A stretch of 64,000 nucleotides of DNA from Stereum hirsutum FP-91666 SS1 (taxonomy: Eukaryota; Basidiomycota; Agaricomycetes; Russulales; Stereaceae), in assembly GCF_000264905.1 (NCBI RefSeq), contig NW_006763138.1:953245-1017244 (forward strand), in the 5' to 3' direction. Position numbers and translations under genes: made by a program. Below are positions 1 through 11,173 of the stretch, piece after piece. The notes below the pieces were generated by a model, which made no database searches, was not told the origin of the DNA, and saw only the letters and a list, made by a program, of their open reading frames with translations. Position 1 is the first letter of the stretch. Every line of letters begins with the position of its first letter.

Positions 1-306
1 TGCTCCGGTCCTCGCGACATGAGATTATGCCGTCTGTGCTCCCAGGCGGTGGAATCGCCAGAACACGCTTTATTGCTCTGCCGAGGGAACGGAGACCTTC
101 TGCTGTTGCGTGAGGCACTCTTTGTGGACCTGGAGCCAATCTTTCCGGAGCTGCGGAGCAGAGTTCATGCTCACAACGCAGTGGAACTCACCCAAAAAAT
201 CATCTTTCGTAGAGATACCGTCAACCGTGTGGCAAAGTTTGTACACGAGGTTCTCAAACTATATCAGGAAGTGCCCATGCTTTGGCCGGCACTGCCTGTC
301 CCGTAA
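1..306 (+). mobile_element. 3' end of a non-LTR (LINE-type) retrotransposon reverse-transcriptase ORF, partial
   Basis: The frame is open to the left edge and ends at 306, so only the last ~100 codons are inside the window. It carries a Cys-x2-Cys-x8-His-x4-Cys knuckle (CRLCSQAVESPEHALLLC). That signature follows the reverse transcriptase domain in many fungal LINE-like elements, where the Cys/His knuckle sits near the C-terminus. No RT catalytic motif is visible because that part would lie to the left. A short TAATC simple repeat about 160 bp downstream could be the element's 3' tail. An unrelated zinc-knuckle protein is possible but less likely. Confidence 0.55.
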
Positions 307-467
307 CTGACTCTTACATGTAGATACTACTCTGTACCTACATCTTGTAACTACCTACTACCAAGCCTCTCATGCGCCTGTGGATCTACAGCCTGAAAAT
401 ATGGCGAGCTCGTCCACAGGAGGCCGGAGAAGGTCCAGCTGTTCCTCAACGGGACCGTGCTGTGTAT

Positions 468-487
468 TAATCTAATCTAATCTAATC
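468..487 (+). repeat. (TAATC)4 simple repeat, possible LINE 3' tail
   Basis: Four perfect TAATC units lie about 160 bp downstream of the retrotransposon ORF stop. Several LINE clades end in short tandem repeats instead of poly(A), so this may mark the element's 3' terminus. That is inference from position only. Confidence 0.5.
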
Positions 488-1279
488 TGTTCCTCCTCCC
501 TCGCCTTGTTCGTTCTCTTCGTGCCGTTCTGGGAATCCCGATTCTCGATAGGCATGTCCCTTCCTTCCCCTCCGCGTTGAGACTTTGTACATAACAGCAC
601 TCTCGCGTCCGCCTCGCCTCGCCTCACGCTCCCCCGACACCAGCATGCGCGCATCCAATCCCTGTCCTCTTCTTATCTTTCTTTGATCTAATTTACACTC
701 AAGCCTGGAACACGACCTCGGCGGTCGTTGCAGAACTACTCGCAATTTTACAAAATCATTCGCCTCGAGACCGCTGCATGATGCTCTCACTCCAAACCGC
801 TATAGCTCATTATCTCCATCCGTGTCTGGGCACTTCCTGTGTGTCAACGTACGTGAGCGAGTGGGACTTACCGCAGTGTCCGTCTTCGACGGCGACCTCC
901 CATTCGTTCTCGCCTTTTGTGGTGACGACACTCCGCCCTCATTGGCTCGAGCTCCTCCTCGTAATATGTGCTTTTTGGTTTTTGGCTTTGAATTGGCTTT
1001 GTGGTACTGGCTTATGTACTTGCACACGAACGAGCGACCCTCGCAAGTGTAGCCCTCGGAATCCCACGAACACCCATCCGTCGCATACTCTTCGTGATCT
1101 AAACAACACCGCCTATAGCAGGTCCGTATGTACTAGTACCTATAGTACTAGCCTTCAGATCCTCAGACGCTCACTGCACGCTCTTTCCATCTTCCGCTTT
1201 GCTCGCGTCGGCAACCTCCTCAGAAGATCGCGGCACGATAATAATATCACAGTACTCGCATGATCCATCATCGATTCTT

Positions 1280-1460
1280 TAATTTTCCGTCTCACCCCCG
1301 GCCCCTCGTCGTCGTCTTGCCAGTGTGTCATCCCTCAGCGGGTTCTCCCACCTAATTTCCCATTTCAACAATCACCATTTCCGCTCTGGCATCTCTTGAC
1401 TCACTCATTACTACACTTTCTACCACTTTTCCCATCTAATATCTATCCGTGCGTGATCAG
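1280..1460 (+). promoter_or_regulatory. CT-rich promoter-like block without a recognisable gene
   Basis: The plus strand is strongly pyrimidine-rich here, as in fungal core promoters and 5' leaders. A donor-like GTAAGT follows near 1615. No open frame of note lies downstream, so a non-coding transcript or a decayed gene are both possible. Support is compositional only. Confidence 0.25.
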
Positions 1461-2736
1461 GCACTAACTAATCGCATACTTATTGGTGCCATCAGCCGCA
1501 TCAGCGCAATCGCGGCTCCTGCTGTGCTCGCCAGCTGGTCGCCTTGGTGTCGTCCTCCGTCGTCCCAGTGCCCACGAGGGTCCCAAACCCTAACACGTTA
1601 ACCGTTCAAAGCCGTAAGTAATCTCCTTCCAAAACCTGCAGCTAGCGATCATCGAGATCTACTTGGGCTTATTATGTACGTCGGGCTTTCGGGCTTGTTC
1701 GTTGTCGCGACGTTCTCACAGAACGACAGATTCAAGTTAGGAGCTCGAGCCATTCATGGACTCGTAAGTAGGCCATTGGCCATGGCCATCCATCCGCAGG
1801 TCATTTGGTTCGGTTTGGGATCACTCGTGTATCAAGTGTTATTGACCCATGGCGATACCGCAGACACTCGAGTTGCGCAGACAGAGCCTTCAAGTTCGAG
1901 ACACTGATTGGTTGGACAAGCGATTCATCTGCATCAATTATATCATGTGTATATGTATGTAGCGACTTAACCGGCCGCCACAAAGTCTCTGCCCATCCTC
2001 TGCTCCGGCTAAGTACTCTGATGCGATCTCGATTCCGAGTCCACCTCTTAATAACCCTTGGCCTTAGCTCCTCTCACTGGGAACTGATCATCGGTCAGGT
2101 GAGCCCTCCGCTCCAATATTCACGACTCAATAATGTGCATGAGCTTTTTCCGCTGTTATATAGCTCCAAGTCTCAGTCTCCCAGTTTCCAACGTACGGAC
2201 TCGGACTCGGACTCTTCATACTTCATATGGATGCAGACAGCTGTAGCATCCATATGCATGTCATAGCGCCACCCGAACTTCAAGTTGAAGCCCCTTTTTT
2301 AGCTTCTGCTTTCCTGAGAGTGTTGGTTCATACGTTCCTTGCGGTGTGTAGTATCATATGCTAACCCCTTCAGCGTCAGTGTTAGTGTCAGTGTGTACAC
2401 ACGATACAGATACAGTGACAGTGCGGACCGTCGAGCAGCGGTGGATCCTGGTTGATCATTCGAGATTGTGTGGATGCTCTAGTGCCACATGGGTTTTTAG
2501 TTACTGCCTCCAGTATCACAAGTAGATACCGGAACTTGAGTCTGAGGATACTTATGGACACTGGCACTGGACAGATACTGAGACACGCGTGGTAAGGCAA
2601 TGTCGCGGTACTGTACTACACGTAACATGTTGCGGTATTGGTTGGCAGCTTGGGAACCGCGGTGCGAAAAAAAAGCTGGGAATGCCCGCGTGCCAGCGTG
2701 TACGGTTCCTTATATCAATATGCAGGATCTCGTCGC

Positions 2737-2758
2737 TGTGTGTGTGTGTGTGTGTGTG
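2737..2758. repeat. (TG)11 microsatellite
   Basis: Eleven perfect TG units, seen directly. Confidence 0.9.
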
Positions 2759-3467
2759 GAACCTAGAAAAGTACCGATATTGAGCAGTGTGGAACCCGGA
2801 CGCACGCGACTGGACGGCGGGCAGGGCGGACGCGGAGGTGTAATTATACTATTATCTCGTGATTGGCTGACTTCACACCACCACCAAGGGTCCAACGCCA
2901 ACGCCAGCACCAGCTTTCTTGGGTTTTGGCTTTCTCTGCTCACGCGCACGGCCCCCTCGGAGGTGAGAGTCCGTGAGTCCGTGAGTTCTTGATGACTCCT
3001 ATTCCTAAGGTCGGAGGGCTTCTTGATCCTAGGAATCAGGATGGGTTGGAAGTCACTGTGGGTGGCGCTGTGGGACCTCGGTACTATGGGCATGATTTGG
3101 TGATCATGATTCGTTGTGCGTCTGGTCGGCGAGCGGCGCTCCCAGGCTACTAGGACTGTGTCAATGCTTTCTCCTATTGGCTCGTTGTTGTCGTGGTGGT
3201 GGCGAGTCGTCGTGGCGCCCGCTGGAGGTGGTGGCGGAAATCGCTGGAGATCGAGTGAATCGCCACGGTGTTTGCTGCCACTACAGCACTACTAGGTAGG
3301 CCACATTGTCTTCGCGCGCAGCTTACTTAGAGTCGTCGTACGTGTCATCCTCGTTGTGAGTTTATTAGTATGGCAGTCATATCCGAACGCTCAGTCTTGC
3401 GGAGAACCAGCTGATACTTGTGTTATAGGTCATAGGTCAGTATATCGACGCGCCGTGTCCCAATTAC

Positions 3468-3488
3468 ACTACTACTACTACTACTACT
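3468..3488. repeat. (ACT)7 microsatellite
   Basis: Seven perfect ACT units, seen directly. Confidence 0.9.
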
Positions 3489-4036
3489 GTCAGACTCAGA
3501 CTGTGCAATAATGCAGCCAACGCGTGGTTCGGAGTTCGTGCCACCCATACAGCCAACATACAGCTGTAGGCCATTGATCACCAGTTATGGGCAACCACGT
3601 TTTTACATGATGCTCAGTGGCCAACATTCCCTCTTTGTCTCCCCTAGGCTATTGTGCTTTGAAGCGTTTGAAGAGTCTAGACCGCTAGCATGCTCCACTG
3701 GCAACTGGCCTGGAGACCGCACACTCGAAAGGCGAAACATCGATCGGCGGCTCAGGCAGCTGTAGTGACGAACATGCAACATGCAACATGCAGCCTGCAG
3801 CAACGTTAACTACAGCTCCGAGAGCGATGGACCTGCGCCTCGAGCGGAAGTCCGAAGTCCATCGTGATCCTGATCGTGAACTCGGTTTTCCCGTTCGTGG
3901 GGCTCGGAGGATACGTGCGTGCATGCATGGTTTCCCCGCATCGACAGCGCTTTTTAGAGCGTGATATGATAGGATGCGACAGGGCGCGGTGACAGGGGCA
4001 GGAGTTATCGCGCTGTGGATTGATGATGCGTGTCGT

Positions 4037-4054
4037 TTGTTGTTGTTGTTGTTG
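4037..4054. repeat. (TTG)6 microsatellite
   Basis: Six perfect TTG units, seen directly. Confidence 0.9.
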
Positions 4055-7000
4055 ATTCCCCGCATCTGAATCTGAATCATGTTAGGTTCCAGTGCTTGGG
4101 ATCGATATCGGGAGGACGGACAGACGAGCGGAGGCCGTGTTCAGTGTTCGAGGTTCATTCAGGATGCACTACGATCACTGGGCCGCAGAGTTTGGACACT
4201 GCTATGTTGGGGAATCAGTTTCAACTCCGTGTTCGTCGTTCGACATCGCGTTGGCCTGCGTTGGTCGGACTGTCACATATCTATGGCGACTTGGACCAAG
4301 ATTCGATGGATGGCTGGATGATCGACCTGGACTTGATGGAGAGAAGATAGGGAGCGGAGGAGAGAAAGTCCACTAATTGCTGACGCTGAGCGGGGAAAAT
4401 GCTGTCAGCGTACGTCGAAACAGTCCAGTCATGGTAATCCTAATGCTATGTTCATGGCTAATATCCCCGCACGCGGATCATCCCTAGGCATTATACATGT
4501 TTGCTTTCCTGTTCACGTACCCCGCATTACCCGCCACTTCGCCGCGTTCATGCTTCACGATCCCGCCGCCGAGCTAACACTTGCACTTCCTCGCTAACCG
4601 GTGGGTGCACCGTGTCGCCTAGTAGTGTGGAAAGGTGATTTCCGTCACTAAAGGGCTTATAGACTGGGGTCCTGTTCTGCTCTGTTCCGAGTCGGCTTAA
4701 CACTTATTTGGCTAACCGTACACTTCTCGCTTTGACGGAAGCAGCGCAAAGATGATGGGTCTCCTACTGGTTCTCATCAAAACACCCGACTGCGTTCAGG
4801 CTACTAAAGTTCGAAACGAGTCGTTTGCTGCTAAGTCCTCTTCCATCTTCGTCTTCTCCCTCCTTGATCGTCGCATTACTCATCTTAGCGCTCTGTGCCC
4901 CATCCGCCAACTTCCAAGTCGAGCACTCAAGAACGAATATTCGGCATCCGCCATAATTGACACGCGCTCGGGAGAGTCGGATATCCGGCGGGTGTTGAAG
5001 ATGTTGTGTCTGACACAACAGCGCTCCGAGGTAGCTTCGCATCTCGCCGTACGAGGTGAGACGAATATGAGCGCTTTGCGGTAGCAGCGGGAGCTTTCAG
5101 GGGAGAGAACTGACTGGCAGCTTTCAGGACCTCGATGCTTGGAGGAGCAATTGACGCCGGCTACTTTTAGAGATGCTACAATACGCGCTGCTGCTATGCT
5201 AGTCCTCTCACGGAAGGAAGCCCACCCACGGCGTATCCTCGCAACTCCGGTGTTCCAAGCGTATGCGCATATGGGCGGACGAAAGGAACCATCTACATCC
5301 CGTTCGTCCAACGGAGGAATCTGCACCGACACTATGTACTCGTTCAGCCAACTCTTCTGCGCGCCCCGATCCCCTTCCATCGTCCGAGCCAATTGATGGC
5401 CAGATTTCTCCAGCGACCATTGGCGAGTCACCGGGCAACCTTCATCTGCTGCAACCGCGGCCATCCAATTATCGCGAAGCGCTCGCTATTCGCCGGAAGA
5501 CAGGGGCAGGGGCAGATCGAACATCAACTTCGAGCGTATCGCCCGATTCTCATACGCTGTACATTATACAGCGGCGTCTCCCCGCCATTCCCCGCACTGG
5601 CACCAACTATTGTACTCCTGTGGCATAATCACCAACGGTTGCCGCTGGACCACCTTCCCCACGCCTTAGCCGCATCTGAATCCACAACCACATCTGGCAA
5701 TCTGTTTATCAGGGCGTCAAAGCGTCGCATGTGCTCGCATGCCCATCGGGCGCGAAGAGCTTTGCTCTGTATCTCTGGCGCTCGCCCCTGGCTATCTTTG
5801 TAGCCCGCAGTGGGTGTTTTGATTTTATTCCCCGGAGTGGTTTCCCTTCTGCGGCTAGACTCTTGCCGCGGTACGGTACTTACCGCTGAACAGGTCTCTC
5901 CGAGTTGCCGCTTGAAGCTCAGCTCATGCCGACTCGAAGAGAGACGAACGGAAGGAAGGATTTCTTCAGATGGGTTTATGTGCTCTGCTCTCGAGGTTTC
6001 TCCGCGGAGAGTTGGGATGCTCTACTACTTCGGAATTCCGAGCTCACTGTCGGGTTTTGATAGCCTGAAGATATCGCGTCGGAGGTAGTGCCAAGATGCT
6101 CGATTGTGGATGCGAAGAGGGCTCTCTGAGGTTGAATGTTACATTTATGGTGGTCGCCGTTTACTTGCACTTCGTTGAAGCACTGTTGACAGGTTCCAAT
6201 CGGCGAATTCAACTTCGAAGACGATGCTCAACGGGTCACCAGCCACGGTCTACGTGTATTCAGGACTTTTCAGGGAATGCTCGGGAGATACCTTGGTGTA
6301 TACTTGGACGTTAAGAACGTTCGCAGGTTCTGTCGCCGACTTAGCTCCTGACGAGGAATGTGAGGGATTGCTGGAGCCGCATCGCGACTATAGAATGGTC
6401 TAGCATGGTGAGTAGGACTGAGGTATCGCAGTGAAGGTTGATATCGGATTTTGCGAGGGAATAGGCTACTCTTAAATTTTACTTTTAGTCTCTAGGTGTT
6501 GAACGTTGAGCTTAGTACATTCAAGGGCCACTCAAGTGCCACTCATTATTCAAGGCTGCCAAGAATTCTTCTTACATCCTCATAGGGTTCAATATAGATA
6601 TGCAAGTATCTTGTGGCTGTTCTTCAAGCATGAAACGCGCTTGTGACATGCGTTCATAGAAAGGCGGCCTTGAAGTCGTTGTTGATCTTCTGCGCCACCT
6701 TATGCCACGCCACACGATCGTTCTTCGTTGAAGCGGGAGAAAACGGAGGAACGGGGCAGCGGTCCGTCGTAGGCTTCTCCGTCACGGTCCGTTTCGTCCC
6801 CAATCACGGGCAAATCACGGGCCCTCCACGAATTCATCATTTTTCACCTGAATGGCAAATGCTACGGTCTTGTGTTTTTCGGAAGACACCTATACGTTCT
6901 CTTTCAGGTGCATTCATGGCCACGTATCTCTGGCAGAATCAGGTGCGTCTTGGTTGTAGGAGGATTCGACGGCCCGGCGTTGAATGCAGTACGAGTACAG

Positions 7001-9825
7001 CCGTTGTCGTGACTCGATATTTGGATCCGGAGGTTCGTGCATGGTCCTCCGGGTGGTCCACGGTGGCGTTCATACAACCCAACTGCTGCAGGTGTAGAGT
7101 GGATCTCTTGAACATTTGAACCTGCTATACGGCAGGCTCGAACGATGAATGTGATATCATTTTTTGGTCAAGGGCGATGTCGAAGTGGGTCTCAATGACG
7201 ACCTGAGCGCAGTCTTCATTTCGAGCACTCGAATGGTTGTGGTTGATGTTATGAGCCTTATTGGCTTGCCCTGCGACCGTCGAAGGTTCAATTATAAAGG
7301 GACGTTCCATCTGCGGCCTTATGTGGCTTTGTTCGTCTTGGGGTAATTAGCAACGGCTTTGCAATATATGATCGAGCATCGAGCTCGAGCCTGGCCTGAA
7401 CCTTGACAAAAGCACATGAGACGGGGAGCAAGCCTGCTCTTTACAGGTGGCTTGAAGGGGATCTGGATAAGCATATATCGATTACAGACCGCGTCTTTCT
7501 TCTTTCAGAAGCGGATTCATTGCTTTTGTCTACTGCTGAGCGATGGGCATTGGCTAAGCAAGCACACTGTGCTCATCTTCATGAAACATCACTGAGCGGC
7601 GGATATGAATGGAGTTTTGATGCGGAGGTGGGGTTGTGGGGATGCGGGGATGTTTACTTTACTCCGTGCTCAAGGAGTTTGTCGCCAATTCATCACAGTC
7701 ATATCATTGTTGGTCTTATGGCTTTGAAAGCTTCATTACGATAACATCCATCATAGGATATAAGTCTATGGCCATTTAGCTGCACCGATCACGTTTTGGA
7801 CATTCACAACAGTGACAGGCCACGCAAGCTCCTGGTCTCTGCTTCAAGTCTTTTCTTCCTCGTTTTCGTCCCATCCGTGGTTCATCTCCTTAGGTATACA
7901 AAGAGTAAATCGCCTCCGTACCGTTGGTGCTATTCATGTTTCTTACCAATAAACAACAATGCTCTTTTCTTTCCTCGGAGGTTTGTCGGTGTACACTTGC
8001 GACCGATGCAGACGCTGTACCACTTATGATCTTCGGCCGATGGTTGCTATAAAGGATATCAACGAAAAGAGGTGGGCCACCATGGACTTACTGGTGGACC
8101 ATGTCCAGAAGACAGAGACATAAGAAATACAGCTATGTAGAGAGTTCAAAAGCTTTGATCTTCCTCAGCGCTATTTTCTGCAGCGTGAGAGTGCGAAGAT
8201 CGGGTGTGCCGATGATACGAGAGGTTTGGTCTTGTCGTGTTGTTTGTTCATACCTGCGAAACATCGCTAAATTCATTGTTACCCGATAATTAATGTCGTT
8301 TAATTGGTTATGGAAGCTGAAAGGCGGCGCCACATTAAAATGAGACATGCGTCGGCGGCCTGATGATAATGGAAGTAGCATTTGAGAGACCGACGGCGTT
8401 CGTGTTATCCAGAGGGACGGACAAACAGATAAACAGCCCATAGCTTCCTTCTGAAGGTTACAGATCACCGAGTGGAAGGGTGGAAGACAGGGAAGACAGG
8501 GTGCGGACATCTGCAATTCCCTGAGTCTCTCCTTGGTCTGTGGCGAACAACAAAGATGCGTACATAGGAGAAACGTGGGTAGTCAGAGGTAACAGCAGCA
8601 CGTAGAGACAGTACGTGAGCGTTGAACCTTCGATGGCCGAACACCGAAGCCGGCAACTTGGGAATACGTGAAGTCAGGGCGTGCGAACCGTTTGACCCAA
8701 GGGAGATTACAGGAACGAAGGGCGAATCGCTATTGGCAGTTGGTAGATATCCCGGGCTGACGGGAGAACTCGGATAGTAAGACGATGGTCTGGGAGAGCG
8801 TTGCGCGACTTGGCGAGCTCTAGGACATTCAACGTTGTACAGGCCACTAGTGCGGATGAATACTGCTCTGAGCCTCGTCCGTGCTGAAGTGACCAAAGTG
8901 AAGAAGCTCTAACTTGCGGTGAGTCGGAGACTCCAATAATACACAGAGACAGTTGCCGCAATAGAGTTGCCGCAGGAATCGCACATTAACCTCACTTCGG
9001 CATCCCGACCGTGTTAGAAATCGAGTTGTGCAGCTGTTCCTAGTGATCCTCACGCATCCGAAGGTTCTGCGAGCGATAGCGGTGCGCGGGCCACAGGGGT
9101 GTGAACAGTGAAAGTAATACCGATATAGAGCCAAAGCCCAATGGTATGATACACACAAGCGAGCCACTGTGTACATCTGCAAGTCTCCTGAGGAAAAATG
9201 ACATATGACAGCAATATGTGCGAAAGATACGACTGTGAGTGTTCACCAGAATCACTTCGCTTCCAGATCGAAACTCTGGCGAGAGACAGTAGTGGACTCT
9301 GAACATCGATCGGTGGTACGTGTGGCCAAGATTGAACAATATCTTAAAAACTCACGATTGAGGTTGCTCTTCGGTTTCGGGAAGAGGAAGTAAGAACGAT
9401 TTCTAGGTTTCAGGGCATCTCTGGCAATCTGCGAAGGCTGGCTTTTCTTGGGGAGATGCGCGCGAACGAGGCTGACTTCAGTGCCCGCGACATTCAGTCG
9501 ATGACAAATAGTGAGATCGACTGAGAAAGGGGAGAGGTGTACGTGCTTACGTAGGGGTTGGCTGAGCAAAGATGCCGGTAGTAGGTAAAGATGTAAAAAG
9601 CTGTAAAAAGACCGCAGCCAACCAGAATCGGCCACAGAAATTGAGACAGCCAGTCAGAACTCGAGCACGAAAGGCACGAGCAACCTGAACCCATTCGCTC
9701 GTGTGATGACAAGGGTGAAAACGCATTTCGCCGAAGACATTCCCCACAGTTAACTCGTGGACCTGCGTGAGATTTGGCAGAAGGCCGAGGAAGCGTCGAA
9801 GTGAAAAGGGTAAAGCTAATCTTAC

Positions 9826-9956
9826 CTGCCGCACACAAGAAAAAATAGAAGGATGAACGGGACCGACAGCAGCATGTAAATATAAGTCAAAGAAGACCGC
9901 AAGACCCTTGCAATTGCTGGCGAAAAGTAGATCCCAGCTAGACCTTGGCCAGAGCT
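9826..9956 (-). other. Possible exon of an unrecognised membrane protein
   Basis: Reading the minus strand between an acceptor-like CTTCCTAG and a donor GTAAGATTAG gives an open segment. It ends in a strongly hydrophobic helix (about 20 residues, including MLLSVPFILLFFLV). Two more hydrophobic stretches on the same strand follow at about 9640-9550 and 9180-9060. I could not join them into one frame and recognise no family, so this may be a decayed gene or chance. Confidence 0.2.
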
Positions 9957-10732
9957 CTAGGAAGCGGCGATAGTCCCATGTTCTTGTAGTGAATCGGAGA
10001 TAGAGTGATACTTTGACTTCTAGAGACAGAGAGAAGACTGATGTGTGCCATATGTAGGATGGCAAACTGAAGTTGTAAGGGCTGTAGCATCAAAAAGCCC
10101 GCATCGAAGTTGGAGGTAAGCAGAGTTTCGGAGTTCTGAACTTGAAGGTGAGAGCGCCTATACAGGGCGGAGTCTGAACATCTCCAACTCCGCGCGAGGG
10201 GGTAGTGCCCAAGACAAGAATATTGGTTCGTTTATGTGTTATGTTCTTCCATGATTGTCTCAGTATAGTAGTACAGATATCATGGCAGTATTGTCTGAAT
10301 GGTATGTCAAGATCACTGTGTTTTTACTATGGTACGAATATTGAATTGCTACATACTTAGCATTACAGCTTATGAGAAATCGCCGAAGTTGCCTAGAGAG
10401 TTGGCCACCCTTCTACTGACATGATATTAATTTTCTCTGGCTGAGATTCTATACGAGGGCTGCAAAAGTAGTGATGCCAGATTGATATATTTCTGAACCG
10501 CAGCGGGCCACACAAGCAAATGATCTTTCGCCACAGTGGCGTCTGGTTATATTGAACGGATTTCAAATCAATCATCCGCAGGGCGAACGCGAACAAGTTC
10601 CGACGTAAGCTCGTTTCGTCCTTGATCTACACTCACCCTCCTGCCTGGCCATATACTTAGTCTGAAGCTGCTTGTCAATAGTTGTCGACCGTATAACACG
10701 AGTTGCATCTGTGAATCATAACCGTCTCCGTC

Positions 10733-11173
10733 ATGGATGTCGTGAAGGCCGTGGATACGTACATCACCAAGATGGTGTCGGTGCCCTCAGCAATGAAAGT
10801 GTTGCTGTTGGACACACATACAGTGCGTCTCTCAAGATCTCCCTCAATTATTCCATACTAATTTCTGCGCGACAGACACCCATTGTTTCTCAAGCTTCTA
10901 CCCAAACCTCACTACTTTCCCATCAGGTCTACCTCACTGACCGTATCGACAACAAGAAACGCGAACGGATGCCACACATGAAATGTGTCTGCTTCCTCCA
11001 AAACAGCGAATCAAGTCTCGAAGCCCTCGTATCTGAACTCAGCGAACCGAAGTACGGAGAATACTACCTCTGTCAGTGCGTCGCAGCGTTGCTCGCGTTC
11101 CCTGACATGTATTTATAACTACTCTTGAACTCTCACAGACTTCAGCAACATATTGAGCAAGACAGTTATTGAG
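10733..11173 (+). CDS. VPS45: Vps45 (Sec1/Munc18 family), N-terminal part before an internal inversion
   Basis: Vps45 binds the syntaxin Tlg2/Pep12-type SNAREs and is needed for Golgi-to-endosome/vacuole fusion. Three exons (10733-10822, 10876-11071, 11139-11173) encode the conserved N-terminus: MDVVKAVDTYITKM, then KVLLLDTHT, then VYLTDRIDNKKRERMPHMKC. The start is the first ATG and matches the family's usual N-terminus. After codon 107 (...SKTVIE) homology stops abruptly. The expected continuation is found about 1.1 kb downstream on the opposite strand. Read straight on, the frame gains about a dozen foreign residues and stops. The whole gene, if the middle is flipped back in thought, is 1929 nt or 642 residues, a little above the usual ~570-600 for the family. 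ERV46, also a trafficking gene, follows in the same direction. Confidence 0.93.

Larger units (their letters stand above)
488..10732. other. Gene-poor region of about 10.2 kb
   Basis: I find no convincing gene here. ORFs reach at most 194 codons (4880-5464, minus), show no recognised domain and are not supported by splice sites or a second exon. The stretch holds microsatellites (2737-2758, 3468-3488, 4037-4054), a short ACATGCA triplication near 3772-3791 and a CT-rich promoter-like block near 1280-1460. A few hydrophobic exon-like segments lie on the minus strand at about 9050-9960. It may be subtelomeric or repeat-derived DNA, or long intergenic DNA with non-coding transcripts. Confidence 0.6.

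Noticed and set aside
4880..5464. 194-codon minus-strand frame in the gene-poor region
   Set aside because: No domain, unusual Arg/Ser/Cys-rich composition and equally long frames on the opposite strand; no splice-supported extension.
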